The position numbers and the translations under genes were made by a program. The notes beneath the pieces are model-generated. The model was not told where the DNA came from. It searched no databases and saw only the letters and a list, made by a program, of their open reading frames with translations. A stretch of 60,851 nucleotides of DNA. Origin: Niallia sp. NCCP-28 (GTDB lineage: Bacteria; Bacillota; Bacilli; Bacillales; Cytobacillaceae). Location: assembly GCF_023168165.1 (NCBI RefSeq), contig NZ_BQYJ01000014.1, positions 1 to 60,851 of the forward strand. The letters run 5' to 3'. This document shows positions 47,868-56,910 of the stretch, piece by piece (the stretch's first letter is position 1; each line of letters starts with the position of its first letter).

Positions 47868-47997
47868 TATTGTTAATGAACTTTACTGGGTGCTACGAGA
47901 TGGAATAGCATAAGAAAAAATAGATTAGCCTTAGATAGAATAATGTAAAGAGTATAATGAGGATTATCACTAAATAATCTTATGTTAAACCAATTCA

Positions 47998-48030
47998 AAG
48001 CTCGCCCAATTGGCGGGTTTTCTTTTTATT
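47998..48030 (+). terminator. terminator-like hairpin just before ecfA1
   Basis: AGCTCGCC, loop CAATT, GGCGGGTT then TTCTTTTT. It ends 24 bases before the ecfA1 start and follows a TATAAT box at 47953-47958, so it could act as an attenuator for the ecf operon. Confidence 0.65.
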
Positions 48031-48053
48031 TAAAAAGACGTGGAGGAAAATAG

Positions 48054-48893
48054 ATGAGCCCTAAAGTACTGGTATCTGTTGAAAATGTATCCTTCCGATA
48101 TAATGAAGAAGGGACTAAGGCTTTGGATGAGGTTTCTTTTCAAGTCAAAGAAGGAGAGTGGGTAGCCATTGTCGGCCATAATGGCTCTGGAAAATCTACT
48201 CTTGCTAAGTTATTAAATGGTTTGTATTTTCCTCATGAAGGTTCTATTATAATTGATCATAATGTATTATCAGAGGACTCTGTATGGGAAACTAGGAAAA
48301 AAATAGGAATGGTTTTTCAGAATCCTGATAATCAATTTGTCGGCACAACTGTAAAGGATGATGTGGCTTTTGGTTTAGAAAATAATGGGTTCCCAAGAGA
48401 AGAAATGATCAAAAGAGTGGAGTATGCTTTAGGTAAAGTAAAGATGTTATCTTTTCTAGATCAAGAGCCGCACCATCTATCCGGAGGGCAAAAACAAAGA
48501 GTTGCAATTGCAGGTGTCATAGCATTAAAACCTGCTGTTATTGTTTTAGATGAAGCAACATCTATGTTAGATCCACAAGGTAGAGAAGAAGTATTGCAGC
48601 TTATTAAAGAATTGAGAGAACAGCAAATGACCGTTATTTCAATTACTCATGATTTAGATGAAGCATCCAAAGCTGATAAAATTATTGTAATGAATAAAGG
48701 AAAAGTATATGCAGTAGGAACGCCGGCGGAAATATTTCAATTAGATAAAGAGCTAATTGAAATAGGCTTAGATATTCCTTTTACAATTAAGTTAAGAAGT
48801 GAACTAGCTAATAAAGGAATAAATCTTACTAATGTATATTTATCGGAAGAAGAGTTGGTGACAGAATTATGGACATCTCACTTCAAGAAGTAG
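48054..48893 (+). CDS. ecfA1: EcfA1, ATPase of the energy-coupling factor transporter
   Basis: EcfA1 (CbiO1, YbxA) is one of two ATPases that, with EcfT, energise different vitamin and micronutrient S components. The 279-residue protein has Walker A GHNGSGKST (about 40-48), the signature LSGGQKQRVAIAG, Walker B VIVLDEATSMLDP and the H-loop THD. The C-terminus overlaps ecfA2 by 25 bases. GTGGAGG precedes ATG. S components are normally encoded elsewhere. Confidence 0.94.
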   Translation: MSPKVLVSVENVSFRYNEEGTKALDEVSFQVKEGEWVAIVGHNGSGKSTLAKLLNGLYFPHEGSIIIDHNVLSEDSVWETRKKIGMVFQNPDNQFVGTTVKDDVAFGLENNGFPREEMIKRVEYALGKVKMLSFLDQEPHHLSGGQKQRVAIAGVIALKPAVIVLDEATSMLDPQGREEVLQLIKELREQQMTVISITHDLDEASKADKIIVMNKGKVYAVGTPAEIFQLDKELIEIGLDIPFTIKLRSELANKGINLTNVYLSEEELVTELWTSHFKK

Positions 48894-49741
48894 ATTATCG
48901 TTATCAGGTTAATACACCTTTTGAAAGATTAGCTATTCAAGATGTAGATATAGATATACCAAAAGGAATATATATGGCGATTATTGGACATACAGGTTCA
49001 GGGAAGTCTACCGTCTTACAGCATTTAAACGGCCTATTGATTCCATCTAAAGGAACAGTCGTTATCGGTGATAGAAAACTGGAAGCTAAAAAAAAGAATA
49101 AAAGTTTACGTACTATCCGTCAAAAAGTAGGGATTGTTTTTCAATTTCCAGAACAACAGTTATTTGAAGAAACAGTAGAAAAAGATATATGTTTTGGTCC
49201 CTTGAATTTTGGAATTTCAGAAAATGATGCAAAATTGCGTGCGAAAAAGGCATTAGCTGAGGCTGGACTAACAGAGGATGTTCTCCAAAAGTCTCCTTTT
49301 GATCTATCCGGAGGACAAATGCGAAGAGTGGCCATTGCTGGAGTGCTAGCCATGGAGCCAGATGTATTAGTGCTTGATGAGCCTACAGCTGGTCTTGATC
49401 CAAGAGGCCGACAAGAAATCATGGATATGTTTTATAATCTGCATAAAAAAAGAAACTTAACAACTGTGCTTGTTACACACAGTATGGAAGATGCTGCTTT
49501 ATATGCGGAAAAAATAGTGATTATGAATAAGGGAAAAGTATATAAAAGTGGAACACCAGAACAAATATTCTCTAAAGCTGATGAATTGCAAGAAATTGGA
49601 CTGAATCTTCCGGAGGTTGTGCGCTTTCAAAAAAAGATAGAAGCTAGATTTGGAAGAAAAATGAAACAAGTTCATTTAAATATGGAAAGTTTTATGTTAG
49701 AGTTTGTGAGTTATTTGAGAGAGGGCGTAGAAAGCACATGA
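48869..49741 (+). CDS. ecfA2: EcfA2, second ATPase of the ECF transporter
   Basis: EcfA2 (CbiO2, YbaE) forms the asymmetric ATPase pair with EcfA1. The 290-residue protein has GHTGSGKST, Q-loop EQQLFEET, LSGGQMRRVAIAG and VLVLDEPTAGLDP. It begins inside the end of ecfA1 and its stop overlaps ecfT by four bases, so the three are translated together. Confidence 0.94.
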   Translation: MDISLQEVDYRYQVNTPFERLAIQDVDIDIPKGIYMAIIGHTGSGKSTVLQHLNGLLIPSKGTVVIGDRKLEAKKKNKSLRTIRQKVGIVFQFPEQQLFEETVEKDICFGPLNFGISENDAKLRAKKALAEAGLTEDVLQKSPFDLSGGQMRRVAIAGVLAMEPDVLVLDEPTAGLDPRGRQEIMDMFYNLHKKRNLTTVLVTHSMEDAALYAEKIVIMNKGKVYKSGTPEQIFSKADELQEIGLNLPEVVRFQKKIEARFGRKMKQVHLNMESFMLEFVSYLREGVEST

Positions 49742-50535
49742 TGGGAAAGATGCTGATTGGTCGATTTGTTCCTCTTAATTCAACTTTGCACCGTATGGAT
49801 CCACGTGCCAAACTAATCTTAGTTTTTTTATTTATCTGTATTGTTTTTTTGGCAACTAATATTTGGGGCTATTTGCTTTTAATAGCATATGTACTTTTTA
49901 TGACGCTTCTTTCCAAAGTGCCTATTAAATATATATATATTGGATTGAAGCCAGTATTATGGCTAATACTATTTACCTTTTTTCTTCATCTTTTTTTTAC
50001 TAAAGAAGGAAATCTGTTCTTTCATTATGGCTGGATTAGGATATATGAAGAAGGAATACGAATGGGTATTCTTATATCGATTCGGTTCTTTTTGCTTATT
50101 ATTATGACATCGCTGCTTACTTTAACTACAACACCAATTGAATTGACGGATGCTATTGAAACTTTATTAGCTCCGTTAAAAAAGGTGAAATTTCCTGTTC
50201 ATGAGCTTGCTTTAATGATGTCCATCTCATTAAGGTTCATTCCTACCTTGATGGATGAAACAGAAAAAATTATGAAAGCGCAAATTGCAAGGGGTGTAGA
50301 ATTTTCTAGTGGGCCAATAAGGAATCGTATAAAGGCAATTGTCCCTCTTTTTATCCCATTATTTGTTAATTCATTTAAGCGAGCGGAAGAGTTGGCTATT
50401 GCAATGGAAGCTAGGGGATACCAGGGTGGAGAAGGACGCACGAAGTATAGGCAGCTAACATGGCAAATGACAGATACTGTAATGATTATTATATTGCTTC
50501 TACTTACTGCTTTCCTTCTGTTATTAAGAGGATAA
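49738..50535 (+). CDS. ecfT: EcfT, transmembrane coupling subunit of the ECF transporter
   Basis: EcfT is the membrane scaffold linking EcfA1/A2 to the substrate-specific S components. The 265-residue protein has about six hydrophobic segments and two C-terminal coupling motifs containing ARG (IARGVEF and EARGYQGG) that touch the ATPases. It overlaps ecfA2 by four bases. It is followed after 11 bases by truA. Confidence 0.93.
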   Translation: MMGKMLIGRFVPLNSTLHRMDPRAKLILVFLFICIVFLATNIWGYLLLIAYVLFMTLLSKVPIKYIYIGLKPVLWLILFTFFLHLFFTKEGNLFFHYGWIRIYEEGIRMGILISIRFFLLIIMTSLLTLTTTPIELTDAIETLLAPLKKVKFPVHELALMMSISLRFIPTLMDETEKIMKAQIARGVEFSSGPIRNRIKAIVPLFIPLFVNSFKRAEELAIAMEARGYQGGEGRTKYRQLTWQMTDTVMIIILLLLTAFLLLLRG

Positions 50536-50546
50536 TGGAGAAGAAT

Positions 50547-51284
50547 ATGCAACGATATAAATGTGAAATAAGCTACGATGGTTCTGTGTATTGTGGCTTT
50601 CAAATTCAGCCGAAAGACAGAACTGTACAAGGAGAGATAGAAAAGGCACTAAAGAAGCTGCATAAAGGCTTAGATGTTAAAATTCAAGCCTCTGGACGAA
50701 CGGATGCAGGCGTACATGCAGTGGGACAAGTTATTCATTTTGATTCAGATTTAGATATTCCTATAGGAAAATGGGAGCTGGCGTTAAATACGCTTTTGCC
50801 ACACGAAATTGTAGTAGTTAAAGCAGAAGCTGTTAGCAGGAATTTTCATGCTAGATATAATGTTACTGGTAAAGAATATCGCTATTTTATTCAGCTAGGC
50901 GAAAGAAGAGATCCCTTTAAACGTAATTATGCCTATTATTATCCATATCCATTAAACCTTGATGCCATAAGAGAGGCAATGGGGTATTTTATTGGAGAAT
51001 TTGATTTTACCAGTTTTTGTTCCGCAAAAACGGATAAAGAAGATAAAATAAGAAAAATTACCTCCATGGAGTTAATGCAAGAAGGGGATATGTTAATATT
51101 TAGCTTTAAAGGCAATGGTTTTTTGTATAATATGGTACGTATTATTATTGGTACTCTTTTAGATGTTGGAAGAGGCAAAAGACGTCCCGATTCTATCTTG
51201 GACATTATTGCAGGAAAAGATCGAAAACTAGCTGGTAAGACGGCTTCTGCTAATGGTTTATATTTATGGAAAGTCAATTATTAG
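50547..51284 (+). CDS. truA: TruA, tRNA pseudouridine(38-40) synthase
   Basis: TruA makes pseudouridine at positions 38-40 of the tRNA anticodon stem-loop. ATG at 50547 ([18 protein letters not shown]) behind TGGAG gives 245 residues; the longer frame starting inside ecfT is rejected. The catalytic aspartate is in [11 protein letters not shown] (about residues 51-61), and [20 protein letters not shown] near the C-terminus is conserved. Confidence 0.94.
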   Translation: MQRYKCEISYDGSVYCGFQIQPKDRTVQGEIEKALKKLHKGLDVKIQASGRTDAGVHAVGQVIHFDSDLDIPIGKWELALNTLLPHEIVVVKAEAVSRNFHARYNVTGKEYRYFIQLGERRDPFKRNYAYYYPYPLNLDAIREAMGYFIGEFDFTSFCSAKTDKEDKIRKITSMELMQEGDMLIFSFKGNGFLYNMVRIIIGTLLDVGRGKRRPDSILDIIAGKDRKLAGKTASANGLYLWKVNY

Positions 51285-51356
51285 AGAAAATCATAGAAGT
51301 TTTTTTTGTTTTTCAAAAAAAAATCTCATAACAACTAATCCTGGTGTAACATTTCC

Positions 51357-51385
51357 TTGACATATACAATTCTAGGATATATCAT
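51357..51385 (+). promoter_or_regulatory. promoter of rplM-rpsI
   Basis: TTGACA, a 17-base spacer and TATCAT lie 119 bases before the rplM start. Confidence 0.7.
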
Positions 51386-51391
51386 AATATG

Positions 51392-51495
51392 GTATGTATT
51401 TTAATCCCACATTAAGCCCCGGAACTTAATTGTGTGAACATATAGACGTAATAAAACTTAAAACAATTTATTGAAACAATTTCAATTTCAGGAGG
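51392..51495 (+). promoter_or_regulatory. L13 leader
   Basis: The rplM leader of Bacillota often folds into an L13-responsive structure. Here CACATTAAG and CTTAATTGTG (51409-51434) pair around CCCCGGAA, and the AT-rich part follows. The position right after the promoter fits, but the match to the known L13 leader is only by eye. Confidence 0.5.
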
Positions 51496-51503
51496 GAAAA
51501 CTA

Positions 51504-51941
51504 ATGCGTACAACGTTTATGGCTAATTCAAATACTGTTGATCGTAAATGGTACGTTATTGATGCTGAAGGCAAAACTTTAGGTCGTCTTTCTAGTGAAG
51601 TGGCATCAATACTACGTGGTAAACATAAACCAACTTTCACACCACATGTGGACACTGGTGATCATGTTATTATCTTAAATGCTTCAAAAATCGAATTGAC
51701 TGGTAAAAAATTGACTGACAAAATTTACTACCGTCATACAATGCACCCAGGTGGATTAAAATCAAGAACAGCATTAGAAATGCGTACAAACTACGCTGAG
51801 AAAATGTTAGAACTTGCTATCAAAGGCATGCTTCCTAAAAATTCTCTTGGTCGTCAAATATTTAAAAAATTACATGTATACGCTGGTAGCGAGCATCCGC
51901 ACCAAGCACAACAACCAGAAGTTTACGAACTTCGCGGATAA
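51504..51941 (+). CDS. rplM: 50S ribosomal protein L13
   Basis: L13 is an early 50S assembly protein. ATG at 51504 ([18 protein letters not shown]) behind CAGGAGGG gives 145 residues, as in Bacillus. [20 protein letters not shown] and [19 protein letters not shown] are conserved. Confidence 0.97.
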   Translation: MRTTFMANSNTVDRKWYVIDAEGKTLGRLSSEVASILRGKHKPTFTPHVDTGDHVIILNASKIELTGKKLTDKIYYRHTMHPGGLKSRTALEMRTNYAEKMLELAIKGMLPKNSLGRQIFKKLHVYAGSEHPHQAQQPEVYELRG

Positions 51942-51962
51942 TTATTAAGGGAGGTAACAGAA

Positions 51963-52355
51963 ATGGCACAGGTTCAATATATCGGTACTGGTCGTCGTAA
52001 AAGCTCCGTTGCACGTGTTCGTTTAGTTCCAGGCGACGGTAAAATCATCATCAATGGTCGTGAAATCGAAACTTATATTCCGTTTGCAGCTTTACGTGAA
52101 GTTGTTAAACAACCATTAGTAGCTACTGAAACAACTGGAAGCTACGATATCTTAGTAAATGTTAGCGGTGGAGGATATACTGGTCAAGCTGGAGCTATCC
52201 GTCATGGTATTGCTCGTGCTTTACTTCAAGCAGATCCTGAATTCCGTCCAACATTAAAACGTGCAGGATTATTAACTCGTGACGCTCGTATGAAAGAACG
52301 TAAAAAATACGGTCTTAAAGGCGCTCGTCGTGCACCTCAGTTCTCAAAACGTTAA
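51963..52355 (+). CDS. rpsI: 30S ribosomal protein S9
   Basis: S9 contacts the P-site tRNA with its C-terminal KR tail. The 130-residue protein begins [19 protein letters not shown] and ends in [17 protein letters not shown] precedes ATG. It is the last gene of the L13 operon, followed by a terminator. Confidence 0.97.
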   Translation: MAQVQYIGTGRRKSSVARVRLVPGDGKIIINGREIETYIPFAALREVVKQPLVATETTGSYDILVNVSGGGYTGQAGAIRHGIARALLQADPEFRPTLKRAGLLTRDARMKERKKYGLKGARRAPQFSKR

Positions 52356-52370
52356 TTATTATACGTTTCA

Positions 52371-52407
52371 AAGGCTCCCAAGTTTTTGCTTGGGGGTCTT
52401 TTTTATT
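52371..52407 (+). terminator. terminator after rpsI
   Basis: GGCTCCCAAG, loop TTTTTG, CTTGGGGGTC followed by TTTTTT. Confidence 0.9.
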
Positions 52408-52847
52408 TATAAAATGGAATGCAGCTTGCTAGAGAATAAGTGGAGTCATGGCTAAAGTAATTCAGGTATATTTCAATGCTGCATTTTATTTTCTTATTTT
52501 GGATTATTTTAAATGGTTGACGTATATGAAAGAATGTTTTGTTTAATAATCAAGAGTGCTTATTTGGAAGAAATCTAATCAGCAAATTTTAGAAAGAAGA
52601 TGTTGATCTTTTCTCTAAAATGCGATTTTTAACAGGAGTTTTAATAATGGGCTTATCTATATAGTCGGCATATACGGTGAAAATAACGGTTATTTACTTT
52701 CCTATTGGCCTGAATAGGAAAGAAATCCAATTTGCAAACATTCCTTCACTATCTCGCTTTTTTCCTCGTTAATTGATTGCCTCCCCTTGAATATACATCT
52801 AGGCATGTTACCATTAAAAATGTTGGAAAATTCAGATTGAAAAACAA
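52408..52847 (+). other. gene-free spacer between rpsI and proC
   Basis: About 450 bases without a gene. I see no T-box (no TGGAACC), although proline genes can be T-box controlled in other Bacillota. There is no clear sigma-A promoter; the best is TTGACG at 52515 with an over-long spacer to TTTAAT. Confidence 0.5.
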
Positions 52848-52859
52848 GGGAGGATGTTC

Positions 52860-53693
52860 ATGGATAGAAATAAAACAATTGCTTTTTTGGGAGCGGGTTC
52901 AATGGCCGAGGCTATGATATCAGGAATTTTGAAGGAAGGAAAAATATCTGCAGATAGACTTTATGTAACAAATAAAGAAAATGAACAGCGGCTTCAACAA
53001 ATAAAAAATAAATATGGAGTAAAAGTAGCAGCGAAGGAAATGCTGCCATATGAAGATATTGATTTATTTATTTTGGCAATGAAGCCAAAAGGAGCAGCAG
53101 AGGCCCTTGCAGCGATAAAAGACAGATTGCATCCAGACCAAGTAATTGTATCTGTGCTAGCTGGTGTAACAACAAGCTTTATGGAAGAGCATTTAAATAA
53201 AGGGCAACAAGTGGTTCGTGTTATGCCTAATACATCTAGCATGATTCAAGAATCAGCAACAGCGGTAACTCCAGGAATGAATACAGCAAAAGAAACTACT
53301 CAGGCTGTAAAAGAATTGCTTGCATGTATGGGAAAAGTTTTTATCATTGAAGAAAAGCAAATGGACATCTTTACAGGAATAGCTGGAAGCGGGCCTGCCT
53401 ACTTTTATTATCTAATGGAACAGATGGAATTGATGGGAATGCAAAATGGAATGAATGAAGAAATGGTTCGTGAAATTGTGGCGCAAACCGTATATGGGGC
53501 AGCAAAAATGGTTATGGAAAAAGGGGATTCCCCAACAGTTCTTTGCAAAAGGGTAACCTCGCCGAATGGTACAACAGAATCTGGTTTGAGAGCTTTAAAA
53601 ATGTTTAATGGCGGGGAGGCTTTGTCACAGGCTGTGAATCATGCGGCTAGACGTTCAAAAGAATTATGCAAGGAACTAGAGAGGGTATATTAA
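52860..53693 (+). CDS. proC: ProC-type pyrroline-5-carboxylate reductase
   Basis: This enzyme reduces pyrroline-5-carboxylate to proline with NAD(P)H, the last step of proline synthesis. ATG at 52860 behind GGGAGG gives 277 residues. The N-terminal Rossmann motif FLGAGSMAEAMISG is near residue 8; the C-terminal dimerisation part has VTSPNGTTESGLRAL. Bacillus species often have several such paralogues (ProI, ProG, ComER); this one is linked to proB and proA, so it is likely the biosynthetic one. Confidence 0.92.
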   Translation: MDRNKTIAFLGAGSMAEAMISGILKEGKISADRLYVTNKENEQRLQQIKNKYGVKVAAKEMLPYEDIDLFILAMKPKGAAEALAAIKDRLHPDQVIVSVLAGVTTSFMEEHLNKGQQVVRVMPNTSSMIQESATAVTPGMNTAKETTQAVKELLACMGKVFIIEEKQMDIFTGIAGSGPAYFYYLMEQMELMGMQNGMNEEMVREIVAQTVYGAAKMVMEKGDSPTVLCKRVTSPNGTTESGLRALKMFNGGEALSQAVNHAARRSKELCKELERVY

Positions 53694-53767
53694 AGGAGGA
53701 AGGGCCTTCAGTTCTTATGTAAGTACAGGGTGAGAATTTAAAAATAGCCATAAGTAGGAGGTAAAGA

Positions 53768-54877
53768 ATGATAATTGGGGATAAACAGATAAAAAGAGTT
53801 GTAATTAAGATTGGAAGCAGCTCCTTAACGAGCATGCATGGTGAAATCAGCCGCAAAAAGCTGGAGAAACTGGTAGAGCAAATTGTAGTGTTAAAAGATC
53901 AAGGCTATGAATTGGCGGTTGTTTCATCAGGAGCAGTGGCTGCGGGCTATCGCAAGCTTGGATGCATAAATCGTCCTACAGAATTGTCTGAAAAACAAGC
54001 AGCAGCTTCGATTGGTCAAGGATTATTAATGGAATCTTACTCAGAACTCTTTTTATCTCATGGATATGTCGCATCACAGATCCTAATTACGAGAGGTGAT
54101 TTTTCTGATGAAATTCGCTATGCCAATATGAAAAATACCTTAAACGTATTAATAGGGCGTGGAATAATCCCTATAATAAATGAAAATGATACTGTAACGG
54201 TTGACAGGTTAAAGTTTGGAGATAATGATACGCTGTCTGCAAAAGTTGCAGCGCTTATTGATGCAGATCAGTTAATTATTTTATCCGATGTTGATGGACT
54301 TTATAATAAAAATCCTAAAAATCCAGGAGCTAAAATGCTAGCAAGAGTCCATACCATTACTCCTGAAATTGAGGCGGCAGCAGGAGGGTCTGACAGTTCA
54401 GTAGGAACAGGTGGAATGAAATCAAAGCTTTGTGCGGTTAAGATTGCATTAGCATCTGGAATTGAATCATTTTTGGGGAAGGCTGGCACGAGGGACATCT
54501 TAATTGATGCAGTTAATGGTACAGCGAAGGGGACTTACTTTGAGCATAAGGCAAGCTCCTTTAATCTTGATGAGGAGCAGCAGTGGATTGCTTTTCATTC
54601 AGGACCAGAGGGGCAAATAATTATTGATCAAAAGATGAAAAGAAATTTTATCAATCAGAAGAAAAATATTTACCCTAAAGATATTAAAGAGATAAAGGGG
54701 AGGTTCAGTAGAGGAGCGGTCGTTAGGATTTTGGATGAGTTGGAAGAAGAACTTGGCATCGGCAGAGTTAATTATTCAAGCGATAGATTAAAAGCAAAGG
54801 ATGATAACGCAAAAGCAGCCATAGATCTTGAAACCTTTGTATACTCTTGCGATTTTAATACACAAGAATTGGTATAA
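53768..54877 (+). CDS. proB: ProB, glutamate 5-kinase
   Basis: ProB phosphorylates glutamate, the first, proline-inhibited step of proline synthesis. The 369-residue protein has the kinase N-terminus VVIKIGSSSLTS, the substrate-binding NENDTVTVDRLKFGDNDTLSA region and a C-terminal PUA domain (KGRFSRGAVVRILDELEEE). GTAGGAGG precedes ATG. Followed closely by proA, its partner enzyme. Confidence 0.95.
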   Translation: MIIGDKQIKRVVIKIGSSSLTSMHGEISRKKLEKLVEQIVVLKDQGYELAVVSSGAVAAGYRKLGCINRPTELSEKQAAASIGQGLLMESYSELFLSHGYVASQILITRGDFSDEIRYANMKNTLNVLIGRGIIPIINENDTVTVDRLKFGDNDTLSAKVAALIDADQLIILSDVDGLYNKNPKNPGAKMLARVHTITPEIEAAAGGSDSSVGTGGMKSKLCAVKIALASGIESFLGKAGTRDILIDAVNGTAKGTYFEHKASSFNLDEEQQWIAFHSGPEGQIIIDQKMKRNFINQKKNIYPKDIKEIKGRFSRGAVVRILDELEEELGIGRVNYSSDRLKAKDDNAKAAIDLETFVYSCDFNTQELV

Positions 54878-54898
54878 AAATATTAAGGAGGATGAGGG

Positions 54899-56164
54899 AT
54901 GACGGAGAGGTTGATTAAGAGTGTGACAGTAGAGGAACAGGCGGCGGCAGCTAAAAAGGCAGCAAAAATACTTGGTGCTCTAAAAACAAGTGAAAAAAAT
55001 GAAGCATTAAGAATGTTGGCCGATGAGCTTGAAGCAGAATATAAATCTATATTAGCTGCAAACCAAAAAGATCTTCAAAGAGGAAGAGAAAATGGATTTG
55101 AAGAGGCTTTTTTAGATCGTTTGGAGCTTAATCATGAACGCATTTTAGATTTCGCAGAGGGTTTGCGTGCCATTGCAGAACTTGCCGATCCAATTGGGGA
55201 TATTCTTTCAGCGTGGAAATTGGAAAATGGTCTGCAAGTAGAAGAAATACGCGTTCCTTTAGGTGTAATAGGTATGATTTATGAAGCACGCCCAAACGTA
55301 ACGGTAGATGCTGCTGGGCTGGCATTAAAATCTGGGAATGAGATTGTGCTTAAAGGCGGATCATCGGCGATTTTTTCCAATATAGAAATTGTTAGAATCA
55401 TACATAATGCGCTGAAAAAGACAAAGGTTCCAAAAGAGGCTGTTCAATTTATTGCTGCTACAGATCGTAAAGCAACTCAACAGTTATTTACGCTGAAAAG
55501 CCATATTGATGTACTGATTCCTCGTGGTGGAGGCTCTCTTATTCAAACAGTTGTAGAAAATGCTACTGTACCTGTTTTGGAGACAGGAGTAGGCAATTGT
55601 CATATATACGTGGATAAAGAAGCTAATGTGCAGAAGGCTTTAAAAATTATTATTAATGCAAAAACAGATCGTCCAGCTGTGTGCAATGCATTGGAAACAT
55701 TAATTGTTCATAAGGACTGGCTGGAAAGCCATAAAAAAGAATTGGGCAAAAAATTTGAGGAGCACAATATTCTTATTCATGGCGATCAAAAGGTAATGGC
55801 AGCACTGCCTAATGTATTGCCAGCGGATGAAAAGGATTGGGCAAATGAATATTTAAGTCTGGATATCGCTATTAAAACGGTTGGCAGTCTAGACGAAGCA
55901 ATTGATCATATCGACCGATACGGTACAAAACATTCAGAAGCAATCATTACGGAAAATGAAGAAAATGCAAAAAGGTTTATGCAATTAACTGATGCAGCTG
56001 CTTTATACCATAATGCTTCAACACGTTTTACTGATGGAGGAGCTTTGGGGTTTGGAGCAGAGATTGGCATTTCCACGCAAAAGCTTCATGCGCGAGGACC
56101 AATGGGGCTACCAGCCTTAACCACTAGAAAATATATCATAAGTGGAAACGGGCAAATAAGATAA
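54899..56164 (+). CDS. proA: ProA, gamma-glutamyl phosphate reductase
   Basis: ProA reduces gamma-glutamyl phosphate to glutamate semialdehyde, which cyclises to pyrroline-5-carboxylate. The 421-residue aldehyde-dehydrogenase-fold protein has VIGMIYEARPNVTVDAAGL, the catalytic cysteine in DRPAVCNALETLIVH near residue 262, and HARGPMGLPALTT at the end. GGAGG precedes ATG. It is the third gene of the proline cluster. Confidence 0.95.
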   Translation: MTERLIKSVTVEEQAAAAKKAAKILGALKTSEKNEALRMLADELEAEYKSILAANQKDLQRGRENGFEEAFLDRLELNHERILDFAEGLRAIAELADPIGDILSAWKLENGLQVEEIRVPLGVIGMIYEARPNVTVDAAGLALKSGNEIVLKGGSSAIFSNIEIVRIIHNALKKTKVPKEAVQFIAATDRKATQQLFTLKSHIDVLIPRGGGSLIQTVVENATVPVLETGVGNCHIYVDKEANVQKALKIIINAKTDRPAVCNALETLIVHKDWLESHKKELGKKFEEHNILIHGDQKVMAALPNVLPADEKDWANEYLSLDIAIKTVGSLDEAIDHIDRYGTKHSEAIITENEENAKRFMQLTDAAALYHNASTRFTDGGALGFGAEIGISTQKLHARGPMGLPALTTRKYIISGNGQIR

Positions 56165-56327
56165 CCAAACAGTTTGTTTATCTTTTCTGATTTAGTCGAT
56201 AGATGCAGAGGAACGGCAAATATCTCCATTCTTAGCAATAATCTTATTTATTGGATATGGAAACTTTAAAGGGAGTGGTATCACTCGTTAATCTTAGAAA
56301 AAACTAAGTTAAGGGGTGAGAAATATA

Positions 56328-56768
56328 GTGACAGTTATTACAAATTTTGATTTAAAAAAAAGAGAAAAACAAATTAAATACGAAAGATCTGTGCTACGGG
56401 ACATTTCTATTAAGGATTTAAAGGAAAAAGTAGCGAGGTATTTTGGGACTTCAAATTTAACTTCTAGTATGATCATGACCTCGGGAATTGAAGAGGCTTG
56501 TTATGATGTAGCAATTGAAGCTTTTTTGTTGGGAGCAAATTTCAGCAAATTTAATAGGTATGGGGAAAGCAAGGCAGAGGTTAAGAAGAGGTGTGAAGAG
56601 GAAGATAGACATCTAAAAGATACTTTATTTCATTTTTTATTATATTGGGGAAGCAAAGAAAGCAGCAAAAATGAATCTCTTCTTTATTTATGTGAACAAT
56701 TTGTAGATGAGTGTTGGAATGAAGGTTTTGAAAAGGCCAATAAAAGAAGAAAGTTAAAACTTCATTAA
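56328..56768 (+). CDS. ybaK: YbaK-like DUF2521 protein
   Basis: The protein resembles B. subtilis YbaK, a DUF2521 family member of unknown function, in length, charge and in the segment DVAIEAFLLGANFSKFNRYGESK. I chose GTG at 56328, giving 146 residues, with AAGGGG ten bases upstream; a GTG at 56316 overlaps that site. The protein is rich in charged residues, with no signal or membrane segment. It stands between the proline genes and cwlD, the usual place upstream of cwlD in Bacillus. An inverted repeat follows. Confidence 0.7.
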   Translation: MTVITNFDLKKREKQIKYERSVLRDISIKDLKEKVARYFGTSNLTSSMIMTSGIEEACYDVAIEAFLLGANFSKFNRYGESKAEVKKRCEEEDRHLKDTLFHFLLYWGSKESSKNESLLYLCEQFVDECWNEGFEKANKRRKLKLH

Positions 56769-56780
56769 TTTTTTTGAATA

Positions 56781-56822
56781 AGGCAGTTGTTTTTCTAAGG
56801 AAAGATAGAAAAACAACTGCCT
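56781..56822 (+). terminator. 17-pair hairpin after ybaK-like gene
   Basis: AGGCAGTTGTTTTTCTA pairs perfectly with TAGAAAAACAACTGCCT around an eight-base loop. The stem itself supplies the T run; the sequence after it is AT-rich. It may act as a terminator. Confidence 0.65.
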
Positions 56823-56910
56823 ATTTAGCTATATGTTTCGGTTCTAAACAATTTTCTTGTCCCATATATTATGGATAAGGACGAGCGGGCAGGGAGGATT
56901 GACTAGAGCG

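Larger units (their letters stand above)
47649..48053 (+). other. 405-base spacer between rplQ and ecfA1
   Basis: No gene is recognised. The spacer contains three terminator-like hairpins in series and a TATAAT box (47953-47958) with only a weak -35 (TTAGAT, 16-base spacer). Confidence 0.6.

Noticed and set aside
48054-50535. ECF module as part of a complete vitamin transporter operon
   Set aside because: No S component gene is present in the window, so a substrate cannot be assigned.
52788-52818. sigma-G-like promoter (TGAATA, 18-base spacer, CATTAAA) before proC
   Set aside because: The -10 match is weak and a forespore promoter makes little sense for a proline biosynthesis operon.
52356-52859. 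T-box or other riboswitch before proC
   Set aside because: No TGGAACC motif, no terminator/antiterminator pair and no structured GC-rich element was seen.
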